Assembly: GCA_947579665.1 (NCBI GenBank)
Contig: OX388343.1
Location: 87,772,254 to 87,836,253 of the forward strand
Length of the DNA: 64,000 nucleotides
Direction: 5' to 3'
From: Sympetrum striolatum
Lineage: Eukaryota > Arthropoda > Insecta > Odonata > Libellulidae
Shown here piece by piece: positions 11,973 through 25,130 of the stretch. Within the stretch, counting starts at the first letter, position 1. Each line of letters begins with the position of its first letter. The notes below the pieces were generated by a model. That model was given only the letters and a program-made list of their open reading frames with translations. It did no database searches and was not told the origin of the DNA. The position numbers were made by a program, and so were the translations under genes.

Positions 11973-14030
11973 TGTGCTGCGTTATTACTTTGGGTTATTA
12001 TAATTAAGTACCGGCCATTGTTAAGTTAATGTCTGATTATTATTCATAATTGTTGCGTTTACCACTTCTCTCTATTATTGACACAAATGAAGAAGCCTTT
12101 ATAACGGTAAATGAAAAGGCAAATCTATGGAAGCGTCTATAAATAGGAGAGGAAAATTAATTAGCTAAACACGGAAGCTCAACAGCCTCTTGAAGACAGT
12201 ACTGGAAGGGAGGAAATCCTATATTGAATTGAGAGAATATAAATAAATGACGCCGGAGATACGAGAATCGTAGAATGCCTTGGGGGACTGCAAGAAACCA
12301 CTGCCTGCATTGATCGCACTTAATCTCCGACAGAGCTTTTCTTGAAAACAGATTTAATTAAATATTAGGTTGCAAACCAAATGAACGAGTATCTTCATAA
12401 AAAATTAATTATTTCAGGAATTTCTGAACTCTAACCCATAACATAAGGATGTCTATTCTTATTCTTTAGGTGCTTCGACAGTTGGGAAAAATTAATTGCT
12501 AACTACACTCTGTACTCTTGGTCGTTTTTAACGAAAAGGATAGTAAATAATTTTATGAAATAGATACAGTGGATGTGTGATCGATTTAATAAAATAATTT
12601 AAATAGCATATTTGAATTGCAGATTGGTGGTGTTGGACAAATTAACTTACCACAACGACGATCGTGATTAAAACACTCGATGGGTCAAACAACTACTTTG
12701 AGGGACAATAATCTACTCGATAGAGAACAATTATACTCCTTGATTAGCTAGAAACCGGAATAAATTATCTACCATATATTTTATTCACAGCAAAAGGAGA
12801 AATGCCCTTTATGGAAAACAAAAAAGAATGGCTCGGTATTTAGAAATTTCGCAACATCATTTTAACGCAGACATTTCACTTCATTAAGTAAATCTACTTC
12901 GATGAATGCCTAAATATTCCCAGAGAAAATTATAATAACTATTGAAGTAGAAGCACACAATGAATTTAAATGCTATTCAGTACACATACAACAAATATTT
13001 AGTCGGTACAAGATTAATTCAAAAGTAAAATTATAAAAAAGTTCAATATATAACACTAATTTTTAACGATACATACATTTTTAATAATTAAAAAACCTAT
13101 CAATTAAAACGCGTGTATATATGCATACTTTATCTAAAGACCCAAGATTCTGAGATCAAAATGTGTTTGGAAAACTATGAAGAGCCAAGACAAAGCACTC
13201 AGGAGGATGCATGTTACTCAGGTTTGCCATTGAATAATAGATAAGAGGCGTAAACCTTGCTTTTCATGTTCCAGCCACAAGTACGTGAACTTGGGCATAT
13301 ACAGGAATAAGTACGCATATTATATCAAAGAGACAGACTATCGCGGAATTTTCCACAATATAAAAAAACCAACGCCCCTTTTGACCTTAACGCCTGAAAA
13401 ATTCTTCTTCGTGACCCAATTAGGGTAAATCTTTCCCTCTCTCTCTGAAGGGAGATGCGCAGGTAATAAAATATCAAGGAGAGTCACGGAATGTGAATTA
13501 TTTCCGTCTTTCTCTCTATAATAGCGATCTGGGTCACGTTCCCCCGACACGTAAACCAGATGTTAAACAAAGCCGTCGTCAGTCCCCGCGAACTTCTCAA
13601 CGGCCCCCCACGGAGCTACGTATCGCATCGATAAATCCGAGACACCCATTTCATGAGATTATATCTTACGCTACGGTCCCGTGTGCAGCTGACTCTGCTT
13701 CCGGTAAACGAGGAAGGAGAGAAACCATAGTAACGGAAGTGGGGCCTTCCTGAGTCTCTAGGTGCGCGTGTTCTTGCACAAGAAATTATCTTACATTATC
13801 AGTGAGTCCGAAAAATGATAGCGACCGAAGGCCGTTTATGGCTCTAAACTTCTACTAACCTATTAATGGCCAGAGCTGTAAAAACGATACATCAAGTTCT
13901 CTCTTCAATCAATATGGGTAATGCGTCTTTTTTTAAGAAATGAATAATGGAAGATGTTTATTCACTTTTAAGGGATATCAGTATAAAATACTTCAAACAA
14001 CACTTCAATAAGATAGATAATTCGACATAT
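11973..14030. other. Gene-free stretch with CpG-normal composition
   Basis: No gene or transposon was recognised. CpG is frequent here (26 in 12,001-12,900 by my count), which I use as the local background. A GC-richer patch at 13,490-13,760 carries an 86-codon frame without a recognisable domain. It has no clear coding signature and may be regulatory. Confidence 0.35.
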
Positions 14031-14098
14031 GATAATAATAGTAGGTTTTTATTCGGGCAAGATTGAGACTAAAGGTCTTGCTTTACATCTAACCCGCA
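14031..14098 (-). repeat. LINE/SINE-type 3' tail, copy 3
   Basis: On the minus strand: GGGTTAGATGTAAAGCAAG, ACC-TTTAGTCTCAATC, TTGCCCGAATAAAAACC, then a (TTA)n-like end. AGACC..TTTAGTCT can form the same short stem seen in the other copies. Its close match to copy 4 at 20,021 supports a real family. Confidence 0.65.
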
Positions 14099-17000
14099 TA
14101 TTTACATATTTCAAACTTTGAACATAAAAGTATTGGGAACTATGACATTTTGTTCTAAAAATTACGATAGGACTTTGCAGAAAACATAAGCAACAGAAAT
14201 ACTATCGCAACATAATGAAAAGCATTAAAGATTTATGTTGTATTTATGCAACTTTGGCCAGCAATAGGTTAAAAGCTACGAGACTCCCGAGATAATGAAT
14301 GAGGCTTACCAGGCAAGATGAGGAGTGAGGCATTTTCCATTTGCTTTATGGAGGCTATAAATAGTAAAAATACTCTAAATGGAATGATTTCTATGAATAT
14401 TAATCTTCATAATTTCTATGAGGAGTTTACTGAATGAATACTAATATTCAGCTTCACTCATATCTCAGGAGCTTTCATATTCATATGAAAGTCATTAACA
14501 AGACTGTTACGAAACATGAATCATACTAGTAGAAATCAAGAGTAGATTAGATGATACAATAGAGATGCTGCAGTTGAATGATGATAAGGAAATGTTTCGA
14601 ACGAGTAACCAATGAAGAAATCCTTTGAAGAACATACGAAAACTTTGGTGAAGTGATGAAGCAAAGTGATCAGTCATACTTGAGGAACGACAGTCCGTAG
14701 AAGAAGTATTGAATAGAATTGTGAATGGGAGGACTCTCAGTAATAAATCAACGTATCATTATAAAAGGAAGATAATGGTTTGTTTTAAGGGCAGCAATTA
14801 TAGAGAATGAGGCAATTGGTTTTGGACAGGCTGACTGAGGAAAACAACAAAGTAATATTTCGGATCGTTAGCCCATAAAAGGGTACAATACTAAGAAAAA
14901 AATTAATGAAAGTTGGAATTTTCTTTACACTACAAAGAATAACAGACGGAAAATATTCCGTGGTACCATAGAGTAAGGGTGGTACCAAGTACAGCTATAC
15001 AGCCAATTGACAACAGCATGTGACAACATAACAAATAACACTAAAAAAGAATGAATAATGAAATAAGAAACAGGAACATGATTATAGTATTTAGATATTA
15101 CGAATTTTGTTGAAATTTATCTTATCCAGTGTTTTAAACAAGGAAATTATAGTGGAGTTGTATTACCTTAGAATTCTTTGAGCCCTTTTCAGAAAAGAAG
15201 TATTTTTTATAATGAGTGTGGTTAAATTTTGTGGTGGACATGTGATTATTGACTTAATGCAAGTAGAGTAGAATGTCGCATGATATGGAGTCAAGGGACC
15301 TGCAAAATCTCTGAAGTAATTTTATGAGTTATGAGTAACCTGTTTTAGAATCCTGAAGATACATGCAAAGTTAAGAGACCGATACCCAAGAACCTCAATC
15401 CTATAATTACTAAATTAAATTAATAAGTTGTAAATAAAGGATGAAAATACATCCTTATAAAAATATTATATTTTTTGTTAATATAATATTACTAATTTGG
15501 TTTCACACAATCCGACATATTATGATAATATCATTAATGTTTGTTTTTTGCAAATTAGCAAAATTACTGTATTCCTAAAGAAATACAATTGATAAAAATC
15601 TATGCGGATGTATAAAACTAGGTAAAACTATTTGTAATTGCTAATGCGCTAATTCAGTTCTTTATCGTTCAACTGAAAGTAATGTTAAGAGTAATATGTC
15701 TTCCGAAATGAAGACCGAACAATGCCATTCCTTCCATAAAAATTCGCTTATTTTGACAGACTTATGCAGATACTTTAATTTTCAAAGATGTATTTCTTGT
15801 CAACCTATTAAAGTGATACTACATCCAGCTAAATAAATGAATATTCATACATATTTTATTGCAGTTAAATCCTTCAGGATTCAAGTTAAAGCTATCCAAT
15901 TTAGGGATTTGAATTTCATAGCGTCCCTGATACTGCAGAAAAATAAATGCAGGAAGTTGATTAATGACTAGCTAAAAGGTAAAAACGCATTAAAAAAATT
16001 CAATGAAAAATCCTATCTTGAGAGCAACAAAAAATGCATAAATGTGAGGCAGAGATTTTTAATCGGCAAACGGTTCGCGATGTTACTTCTTCCGCACATA
16101 TTAAAGGAGACCTTTTAAGGTGTCCTCATTACTGAGTTGAATAGTAAAAATCACATTAGGCTTCCATGTGCTGCGATTCGATCCAAAATTAAGAGGACTG
16201 CTTTATTTACCGTTTAAATTCAGAAAAATGGGACAATATAGGGAAGGGAAATGTTTGAACTCCGTACATTTAGAATGAGAGTTTTGTACGCTGAATTTAG
16301 GAGTGCCAATTGAAATCAATTTACATAAATTTGTACATAAAACCAAAATCTAAATATATTGGGATCATTTCTATGGAAGAGGGAAGATAATTAACCTCAT
16401 TAATAGCTGAAATCTCTTTCTTTATTCTCTTCCCTAAGAATGCACATTTTGATGTTCTAGTTTATCATAGATTCATTTAATTTAAATTTTAGATTGTTTA
16501 TATTCTTATTGCTGAATACTGATTGCACGAATATTGTATTGCACTAATTTTTATATAACATTGTGTCATGAACATTAATGACTGTACAGTTAAATACAAT
16601 TTCCTAAATTTATGATTCTTTTCAATGGCAAGTTGAATTGATTTGAATCAATTTGAGGTGAATTCCAAGTAGTGGATTTATTTACTCCTCGATAATCATC
16701 TACCTACTTTCCTGGTTGTCTACTTGTAGTTCTTTTTCGTATGAATACTACAAAATTGTTTTCGCAAACTATCCGAAAGAATGATTTACAAATTTGCTCC
16801 ACAATTTTGAAATTTTATCTGTGAAACATATATAAAACCTAATACTATGTAAATATAATTATGCATGATTCTAAAAAATTATCTACATAATAATGATTTC
16901 ATTGGCTTTCCTGAATATTAGGGAAAAAACTGCGAAAAGAACTCCACTTTCATACTTGACGATTATAATATACAACTAACTACCGCCGAAAGAGTAGTTC

Positions 17001-20000
17001 CAATAAGTTTAATTTAAAAAATTAAAGTAATACAAGAATGTTCACCCCTATGCATCCAGAAAATTATGAGTAAAATAATCTTATTTTAGTTCGAGTAAAA
17101 TTCTTGAGATAATACACAGCCTAATTTACCTACTAAAAACTACATTATAGAAAATTCAATAAATGTTATAACATACTCTATGTATAAAATAGATCAATTA
17201 TGAAAATTACTTAAGTGCTACAAATTTACAAAATAAACAAAATATTCATAATCTGTGGAAGGCAGCAGCGGAAGCTTCGTTGAAATATCTCTAAAGCTAT
17301 TCATCACAACCCAATAATAAGGTTTTTAAGTAAAGCGATACTTCCTTAGTATAAGTATTGGGTCAAAGGACAAGTTGAATCTTCAAATATTAGCCAACCG
17401 TACGGAAAAAGCTGACATTTACAAAGAGTTGCTACGTTTGGGGAAAAATCACAAAAATAGCAACCATGCCTGGGTTTCCCCTCGATGCCTTCCTTTTGTA
17501 ACATCCACTTATCGAAAAAATCCTCATACTTACATAGTCCCTTCCCATTGGCCCTCCCAACTTCAAAGGCGCGGAGCATGCTGGGTGAGAGTCGTTAAAA
17601 TGCGGCGGAATTTCTTCCATTTCGTTCGGTGTGGGAGTCGCCGTTGGGCGGAAATAATGGATCCATGACTACCACCAAACAATGACGTCATCGCGCTCGC
17701 GAAAGATTCGAGCGAGGATATTCCATCCTATCGTGATATATTGTGGGTTTACATTGTAATTGAGCACGCAACGCAAGACTCGTTTCTCTGCAGCTATATT
17801 CATCAGTACGGATGGCAAAACAAAGCTATAATTTCATTTCTGTGAGCTTTCGTGGCCGTAAATCCTTTCATTTGTCGGCCATCATCTGCTCCAACGATTA
17901 CCATTTTTGGGGAAGCAGGAACAATGAGTCTGCATTTAACAGGGAGATTGCTTCTAGTCGACGAGTCCGTTGTGGGTCGGAACATGAAAATTCTACAGAG
18001 GAAACCCCTTTCGCAATTGGATCTGTCATGAACATCATTAAAGACCTTTTAATGCATATTTTAGTCTAAATAACGATCATATAAAGATAAAATTTACTTC
18101 CATTTTGGTTTCCAAACGGGTGTAAATTTTAAGAGCTAACTTCTTTTTCAAACTTGGATGTTTTACCAAGTTTTTTTCCGTCAACAAAGTGAAACAATTT
18201 CCTTGTAAAATTTAAGCAAACGTTAAAAAATTGCGTAACCCCGAACTTTCCTTGATAAAACGATATGCTTCTATTCACCTTTCAGGATAGTGAATAATGA
18301 ATTTTCCATAAAATTTTGTCTTACTTCCGTTCATAGCAGTGGTGATATGGAAGCTACTGAGGTAGGTATGATACTGATTTATGGCATCCGTCTTGGTATC
18401 AAATCATTAACTTCTGTCAGAAGTATTATTCATGATACCTCCATGGGCCATTGCGCCGCTTTGCGTGGACTTGTCCACTTGCGGCAAATAAATCAGAAAA
18501 GCAAACTTACTCATTCCTAATCTTGCCTAATATGTCCCATCATATAGAGCTTTTGGTTAATAATGGTCATAGGGAGAGGTCAGTGGAGATGATCTTAATC
18601 CACCAATGTATTTCATCTTTCAAAATAATTATTGGATATGAAATTTTGGCGAAAGATACGGAAATGGCCAAATTATCCGTTTTTTTCTGTTGGTAGGGAT
18701 CCTAAAGCCGCTAATATCGCTTCGGAAAGAAACAGTAATGTTCAGTTATTTATATCAACAGAATTAAATATTCATCCTAAATTGCTTCGCAAAATGGTAA
18801 ATTAATTCAATATCTTACTTACTGAAAATTGTCCCGAGGATATGCTGAAATTTGATGAATATTGAGAAAAAATCGGTGCATAAATTAATATAAATTCGCA
18901 AAAATATAAAAACGAGTATATCTATTAAACAAAGATATACTGGTGGAAACTTTTTACCACAACAAAGTTCAGTAAGTTAAATTCGTGTTTCCAGAACATT
19001 CAATATAATACCGTGATGCAATCGTATTGGCTGCTACAAAAATACGGTATTCATATCATATCCAATCTGAAACAGAAATCGAGATGTCACATGCAATGTA
19101 AATAAAATTCTTTTTCCTTGAATACGAAGTATTCTATTCTCTCGCTGCAAGTGTCATGATGTAATATGAGACTTTACTGTTGCGTTGTTTACACATATGT
19201 CTCCACGGGTACACTTTTTCGAAAAAAAACTGATTTACTGAAAATACGTAGATGTTTAAAAATTATTCAGAGTTATAAAGATAAATATGACGTAAGAATC
19301 ATGACCTACAGTTAATCTTTCAGGAGAAAATGATACCCTTGACGTCATAATCATATAATATAAAGTATATTATATATAGTATCAGTCATATCCTAAAATC
19401 ATTGCGGAATTGGTTCTTCAAGATCTCTCCATCAGTTATGGAGTAGAACTTTTTCCCAATTAAATTACTCGATACTGATTTATAGTTTTATAACCAAAAC
19501 TCGGAAACGAGACTGGCGTTTTCCGACAGCGCCGTTAGACAAATGCGGATGAAGTTCGTATCACTCTAAATATATTTTTTTCCAGTAACTGCGCAGGGGA
19601 AACGGCTTACAGAAAGAAAAGGACATCTGCTTGAATCTGATTTAAAGACGAGTGAAATGTCACAGATTGAATCAAATATATTCCTGTACTCTATCTTATT
19701 AAGGGAAACATATTTTATTTATTATGTTGGGTGATTTTGGTATTGCCAGAAGGAGCCTGTGCATAAAATGAGACAATTAAGAGTTACTTAGTAACGTTAA
19801 TAAACTAACTATATCCTCCCTTTCTTCACATTAAAACCATAACGTCGATCGAGATTTTAGAAAAAGAAAATTTGCTCCCAAAATCTCCATTATTTCTTGG
19901 TTCTAAATCGCATGGTTGAAACTACTTCTGATGCAAGATATCTTGAATATTTTTACAAACGTGAAAATTGAGTGATAATTACATTAATATAGAAATTTTA

Positions 20001-20020
20001 ATTTACATAGTGCATCAATA
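14099..20020. other. Gene-free stretch, possible regulatory patch at 17.37-17.70 kb
   Basis: Mostly AT-rich and unannotatable. Between about 17,370 and 17,710 the sequence is GC- and CpG-richer and contains a perfect CRE palindrome TGACGTCA (17,683-17,690), followed by CGCGCTCGCGAAAG. A second perfect CRE lies at 19,340-19,347. The frames in this patch (97 and 77 codons on opposite strands) have no known domain. I see no splice-supported exon. Confidence 0.35.
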
Positions 20021-20096
20021 TGGGTTAGGTGGAAGAAGAGACTTTTAAGTCTCAATCTCGCCCAAATAAAGACGATTTATTATTATTGTTATTATT
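20021..20096 (+). repeat. LINE/SINE-type 3' tail, copy 4 (clearest copy)
   Basis: TGGGTTAGGTGGAAGAAGAG leads into GAGACTTTTAAGTCTC (20,038-20,053), a perfect 7-bp stem with a 2-base loop. It continues AATCTCGCCCAAATAAAGACG and ends in a TTATTATTGTTATTATT tail. A 3'-terminal stem-loop directly before a short simple repeat is how many LINE reverse transcriptases recognise their own RNA. Confidence 0.7.
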
Positions 20097-21249
20097 AATT
20101 ATTTTTACACATTAAGATGCTTGAATGGAAATCTCAGTGACATAATTGCTGTTGCATGTTTTCCTACGTTTTTGGTCTTCAGATAGATTATTATGAACGG
20201 AATTGAAAACAGGAAATATCATGGTGTGTCATAAAAAACATAAATCCAGAAAGAGGATAAAAATTTGTGAAACAAATACCACCGCAATTTCAATTGAATA
20301 AGATACCTCAAGTTAAAAATGTATTACTCATATACTAATTCAAAATATGAAATTCATTTAAAGTTAACCACTTATTGAGGTGGTAATGTATTTACTGGTA
20401 AGTTGCTATTGAAAAATTAAGAGAGGATGAAGTCCCTCGTAAGAACAGATTATTTTCAACGAATTCAAGTCAATTCGTATAAAAAAGAAGCAATCAATAA
20501 TGAAACTTTTGGGGTTACGAAAATAAACAACCGCACACTAAATTGGAGCTATAAAGTGAACCAAACTTTGCTGCAGTTCTACATTCTCTACCACGTATAA
20601 ATTGTTTATTGAATGTATTTATCAAACTTTGAGAGGCCTTAAATTAGCAACGTTCTAATGAAACTAGATGACAAACAAAAACAGAACCGCTGAAGCAGCC
20701 GTTAAATGCAATGCTGCAAATTGAACAAAGAGCAAAATCAATCCATTCTAACCTGAAATCACCATAATCCCCCACGCTCTCCACGGTAAAATGGAATCCT
20801 CCATTCGACCGAAACAATTGAATCGCTAAATATAGCTTGGAACACCCAGCGCCATCTAGAAAACTCATCAAAGGCAGGCGTTGAATAAAACTCCGGAGGA
20901 ACGGAATAAAAATGAAGATCCCTCGTTAAAGCGTAATAAGACATCTCAATCAATGGCGATAATTATCAATTAAAAAACCTTGGAATCCCGCCAAAGAGAC
21001 ACAACGGTTCAAGCGTTCATTAACATCGTCATTAGCGGCGGCAGACTCCATTACCATTTCCCCTTCAAAACGAATCCATGACAAACACCCACTCCCTCTG
21101 AGCTAATGTGTTAGGAAATCATCGATACATATCGCAGTATATCGAGGCTATATCGCAAATGGTGGTACTGGACAACTGATAACGATAATAATTCTAGTTT
21201 TACGAACATTTGAAATTAAAGTCAGAACACAGCATAGTGAATAGGTTGA
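20097..21249. other. Gene-free stretch
   Basis: AT-rich flank of the hAT element at 21,258. A somewhat GC-richer part at 20,640-21,100 has only short frames without recognised domains. No other feature was seen. Confidence 0.35.
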
Positions 21250-21349
21250 TTCTAGGTCAGGGGTCACCACAGTCTTTTGTGAGCCGCCAAGACGGTAAGA
21301 AAAATCCGCCTTGAACTGAGATTTCCTTAAATAATACAATAAACTAAAT

Positions 21350-22030
21350 AAAATTACTACTATTTTATTTTTATATATTTTATGACACACTTATGCCTTT
21401 ATTGAAATGCAAACTTAAATAATGAATGCAATAATTCAAATAAATTACATAAAATTACCAATATTTTATTTAAATTCACGTATTTTTATTAATAACTAAA
21501 AGGAAAAAAGGAACACGGCTGTGTTATTAACAGTAAGAGTTCAAAGAGCTCCAAATAGCCGTTGTTTCAGTTCTCTTCTTCTCCCGAAGATGGAAGCACA
21601 GCTTCTGAAATACGTATCGAGATATTACGCTTACAATACCTTAGTAACGGTTAACCTTAACCCCATGGTTAGGGTACTTCCGCACGACGGATTGTACGCA
21701 AACAACGACTATTTGGAGCTCTCTTTTAACTATTAATGTATTTTTATTATACAAATTATGCCTTTTTTAAAATACAAACTTGACTACTGAATGAAATCAT
21801 TGTAAATAAATTAAATAAAACTATCACTGTTTATTTAATTTATATTTATATACATTTATGATAAACGGTATACCTTTTTAAATGCAAACTTAACTAATAA
21901 ACGTAATCATTTCAAATGAATTATATAAAACTATCACTATTTTATTCAATTATATATTTTTATGATAAAATGTATGCCTTTTTAAATGCAATCTTAACTA
22001 ATGAATTCGATCATTTTAAGAGGTAACCTC
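21350..22030. repeat. About 100-bp tandem repeat inside the hAT element
   Basis: A unit containing ACTATCACTATTTTATT, a TATATTTTTATGA segment, ATGCCTTTTTAAATGCAAAC, TTAACTAATGAA and TCATTTCAAATAAATTA recurs about four to five times (starting near 21,355, 21,452, 21,825 and 21,930). The second unit is split by the insertion at 21,491-21,737. Minisatellite cores inside short hAT elements arise by slippage or rolling duplication. Confidence 0.7.
21491..21737. mobile_element. Nested 247-bp insertion with 11-bp flanking repeat
   Basis: GTATTTTTATT is present immediately left (21,480-21,490) and right (21,738-21,748) of a 247-bp GC-richer segment that interrupts a tandem unit of the hAT element. 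Removing the segment and one repeat restores the unit. The ends are imperfectly inverted: AATAACTAAAAG at the left against ATTAATAGTTAAAAG read inward from the right. It contains a CCGAAGATGGAAGC motif. A 71-codon frame inside has no recognised domain. The class is unknown. Confidence 0.45.
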
Positions 22031-22071
22031 AAAACCTCAAAAAACAACAATTGCCCATCCCTGTACTAGGT

Positions 22072-24581
22072 TATTGATAGTATATTAATACGATTATATC
22101 TTATCGTCATTACGAGGAGAAAGATATTCGAGGAAAATCTTCATAAATGAGATACCGAAGAGAAGAGACGTATGTAGTTTATAGAATAGAGAGAATAAAA
22201 CTCGTGAAAAAATAAATCAATATTTTTAAATTGAAAAGCGTGCGCTTGGATGGGGAGTTGTTGTAGAATTTAGTGAATAAACGACGCAATAAACGTTATT
22301 ACACAGAAAAATAATATCGTAGAGTTATATTTATGTGCATTATAATATTTTTAAACGATATATCAGAATCATCACGATCGGCTACTTACAAACACTTGTA
22401 TTCATAACAAGCTCTGTAATGAACGCATAGAAAAATGTAATGCGATGTTTTTAAAAATCCATTTAAGTATGACTACAGCAAATGTACTGATTTTACATAC
22501 AGTGACTGTAATTTTATAGTAAATGAAAGTCATAATGATAACCGTTATTATTAAATTTATTTGTGGTTAATATCAGTAAAATTACCTTCGTAACATTCAT
22601 TCCTCTGTGAAATCGTTTTGTTAAAGTCGTTACAATGGTTTTATTACGCTCATATACACATTTATGCTTTCATCACTACATCGCTTTGTATGCCCATAAA
22701 TGTTGTAGTTCAAATGAGATATCTGTCGATGCATCGCCACGATTCCATGCTATGAATATCTAGAATTCACCCCCACACTCATTCAATTCTCCGTCCACCC
22801 CTTTTCAGAGAGGGTTCCATGGACCCGATCCTCGAATCGATCTGCGGAGTCCCGAGATAGTCACAGGTTGCATGGGATTCCACCCCGTGCATAACTTAGG
22901 AGCCAGCGACATATGGGTTATTAAAACGACCCCTATAAAAAGAGCTCGTGATATTTAACGCATTCATAGCTTAAGATTGGGAAGATTTAATGCCCCCACG
23001 AAAGTCCCGGACCAAGTCTTTTGATAGTCTTCTTCTTCGATGTAAAAAAGGAACGCCTCTTCATTCCAAAGGCCGCATATTGAAGGGAGAGAGAAACGGC
23101 TACTCCATTACCGGATTATGGGATATTTCCAGGGCTCGCGCTTTTTCGGGCCGTTCACCCTCGTAATTCCACTCCACATCTATTGTACGTACGTGCGGTG
23201 GTCGTTCGATGCAAAATCGGCGCAAATGTAGGTCAAAAAGCCCCCGAAACGGAAAAACCGGGATTTCGCTTAGGAGAAACACCCGCGCTCGCTCATGAGA
23301 ACGGGCATTCGTTTATTCAGTGTTTATCACCGTTACCGTGACGACTACGTTTCTCTTTCGATGAATAATAAACGATTTTAATAACTTTAATGAAACCGTT
23401 CGCAGATTATATATATTACGGTAGCTACAAAGTTTATTTATTTCAAGATGATTATATCGCTTTTCCACGAAGTGAAGATTAAAAATATTAATTTTATAAT
23501 AAAAAAGCATTTAGAATTTAAAGAAAAGAACTGTTACACGTGAAAAAGAACGATTTTAACCTCTTAAGTATTCTAAAAAGCTATCTTTTGGCTTAGAAGA
23601 CTTGATATTTTGAAATTCAGAATTGACATAATTTATTTAGTACAAACTATACAGAGGATAGAAACTATGAAACCATATGCTACGATAGACCAAAAGGCAT
23701 AAACCCTTTTACTTTGAAATTAAATTTAGGTTAAATTGGTTAATGTAACTTACGAAAAACTATTTACTACGACAGCAAATGAGTACCGATTTTTTAAAGG
23801 TCGCCGTTCTTTTTTGAAAGAAAGAACGAATCTTGAAATAGCCAGTTTATTATTAAAATGCTACTCTCTTTAAAGAGTTTTATCAAAGAAGCAGGAAAAT
23901 TCTCGATCAAAACATTATGGATTTAATGATACATTATAACAATTGAGAATAATTGTAATCCCAAATCTCACACTCAGTCTTTTTCATTAACTACTACTTA
24001 CTACGTTGACCCCAAATTATGCGAATTTTCAATTTCAACCTAAATATAATAGCCCAAATAGTAATAAGCAAATAATCTGAAATTATCACCAGATTTATAA
24101 CCTTCACGATTGAAAATCATTACTTCAATTTCTTTCTCCCACTTAAGTAGTTTCACTCAACAGGAAAGAATGAATAATTCACATCCACACTGAAAAGGAT
24201 GTTTTCGCAGAAATCAGATGAAAAATTGCAGGCAAATTCATGCGAAGATAGCTATGAATATATTTATTTTCCGTTGCTGGGATTGCGTAAATTTGGATAT
24301 CACTCGGAATGAAGTTATTGTGAGAGAAAGAAACATAAAGGGGAAACATAGAAAAGAAAATTTGAGACAAAATACTGACATCTTTCAAAAGTATCAACAT
24401 TCGAAAAAATGCAGACAGTAAAAAAAAGAATATACACTTCAGAAAAGGAAAATATTGCATAAACATTTTTGATATTAAATCAATTGTGTTTTTAAGAGAT
24501 TATAGGTATTTTTTATTTAGCATTAAAACACGTATTGTTCATTCGTTCCAAGACGTTTTTCGGTTCACCAAATTCATGTTA
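22072..24581. other. Gene-free stretch with a CpG-rich, possibly regulatory region at 22.78-23.30 kb
   Basis: Between about 22,780 and 23,300 GC and CpG rise, and a CCTATAAAAAGAGCTC TATA-like string is present near 22,940. This could be a promoter or enhancer, but no exon or splice-supported frame follows. The rest is AT-rich with no recognised feature. Confidence 0.35.
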
Positions 24582-24670
24582 TCTCAATGTGCAGTCGCAC
24601 AATGGTAGCTTTAATTGGCAATTTGCCATACCAACGTAAGTCCTAAAGCTAATGAACCGTCACATTGAGA
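24582..24670. repeat. 89-bp structure with inverted ends and internal palindromes
   Basis: TCTCAATGTG (24,582-24,591) is repeated perfectly inverted as CACATTGAGA (24,661-24,670). Between them TAGCTTTA and TAAAGCTA form a second inverted pair, and TGGCAATTTGCCA is a palindrome near the middle. Flanking target duplications are not obvious. It could be a very short MITE or a structured element. Confidence 0.4.
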
Positions 24671-25060
24671 ACAATTAGTATAAGATTGCATACATTTCTC
24701 TGGCTTTCCTATTTCGTTAAAGAAAAATGGGAATATGTTCTTCATTCGGTGCTTCCCGGTGAGAGATTGAGATCCTTGTCCTCTTCGTTTATTTTTTTAA
24801 ATACTAATCTATGCTTTGCTATTTTACACATTATATTCATACGCTGCTTTTCTTCGTTTCATACTTCCAAACATATTAATTGTGCGAAAATATAAAGTCT
24901 AAGAATGACAAGAAAAGGTGTAAGGTGGCTTTGCAAGATAGGAAAATTCCCAAGAAAGAACAGGCATGAACTCTTACCTACGAAGTCTCAAAATTAATAT
25001 TACTATTATACATATTGATAAATATTATATATTAAATATGTTAATATTATTAATACTAAA

Positions 25061-25130
25061 TTGGTAGAGTAACTGACCGGGAGATTCAGTTTTGATTCCA
25101 GGTCTTGCCAGATTTTTTCCGTGTCCGTAC
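25061..25130 (+). repeat. tRNA-derived SINE fragment
   Basis: TTGGTAGAGTAACTGACC resembles a tRNA D-arm/A-box, and ACTGA..TCAGT gives an anticodon-like stem. TTTTGATTCCAGG is a decayed B-box (compare GGTTCGATTCC), followed by CTTGCCAGATTTTTTCCGTG. The fragment at 40,141 shares the order B-box, CAG(A/G)TTTTTTCC, GTG. The cloverleaf is too degraded for a functional tRNA. Confidence 0.5.

Larger units (their letters stand above)
21258..22063. mobile_element. Non-autonomous hAT (Charlie/Buster-like) element, 806 bp, with 8-bp target duplication
   Basis: The left end reads CAGGGGTCACCAC and continues toward GTGAGCCGCC. The right end, read inward, starts CAGGGATGGGCAATTG. CAGGG is shared and both resemble the CAGGGGTCGGCAA-type termini of hAT elements of the Charlie/Buster group. 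The flanks are TTCTAGGT (21,250-21,257) and TACTAGGT (22,064-22,071), seven of eight bases identical, fitting the 8-bp hAT target duplication. No transposase is encoded. The interior is a series of about 100-bp tandem units, interrupted by a separate insertion. Confidence 0.65.

Noticed and set aside
13493..13753. 86-codon plus-strand frame
   Set aside because: GC-rich patch effect; no domain and no flanking splice signals I could trust.
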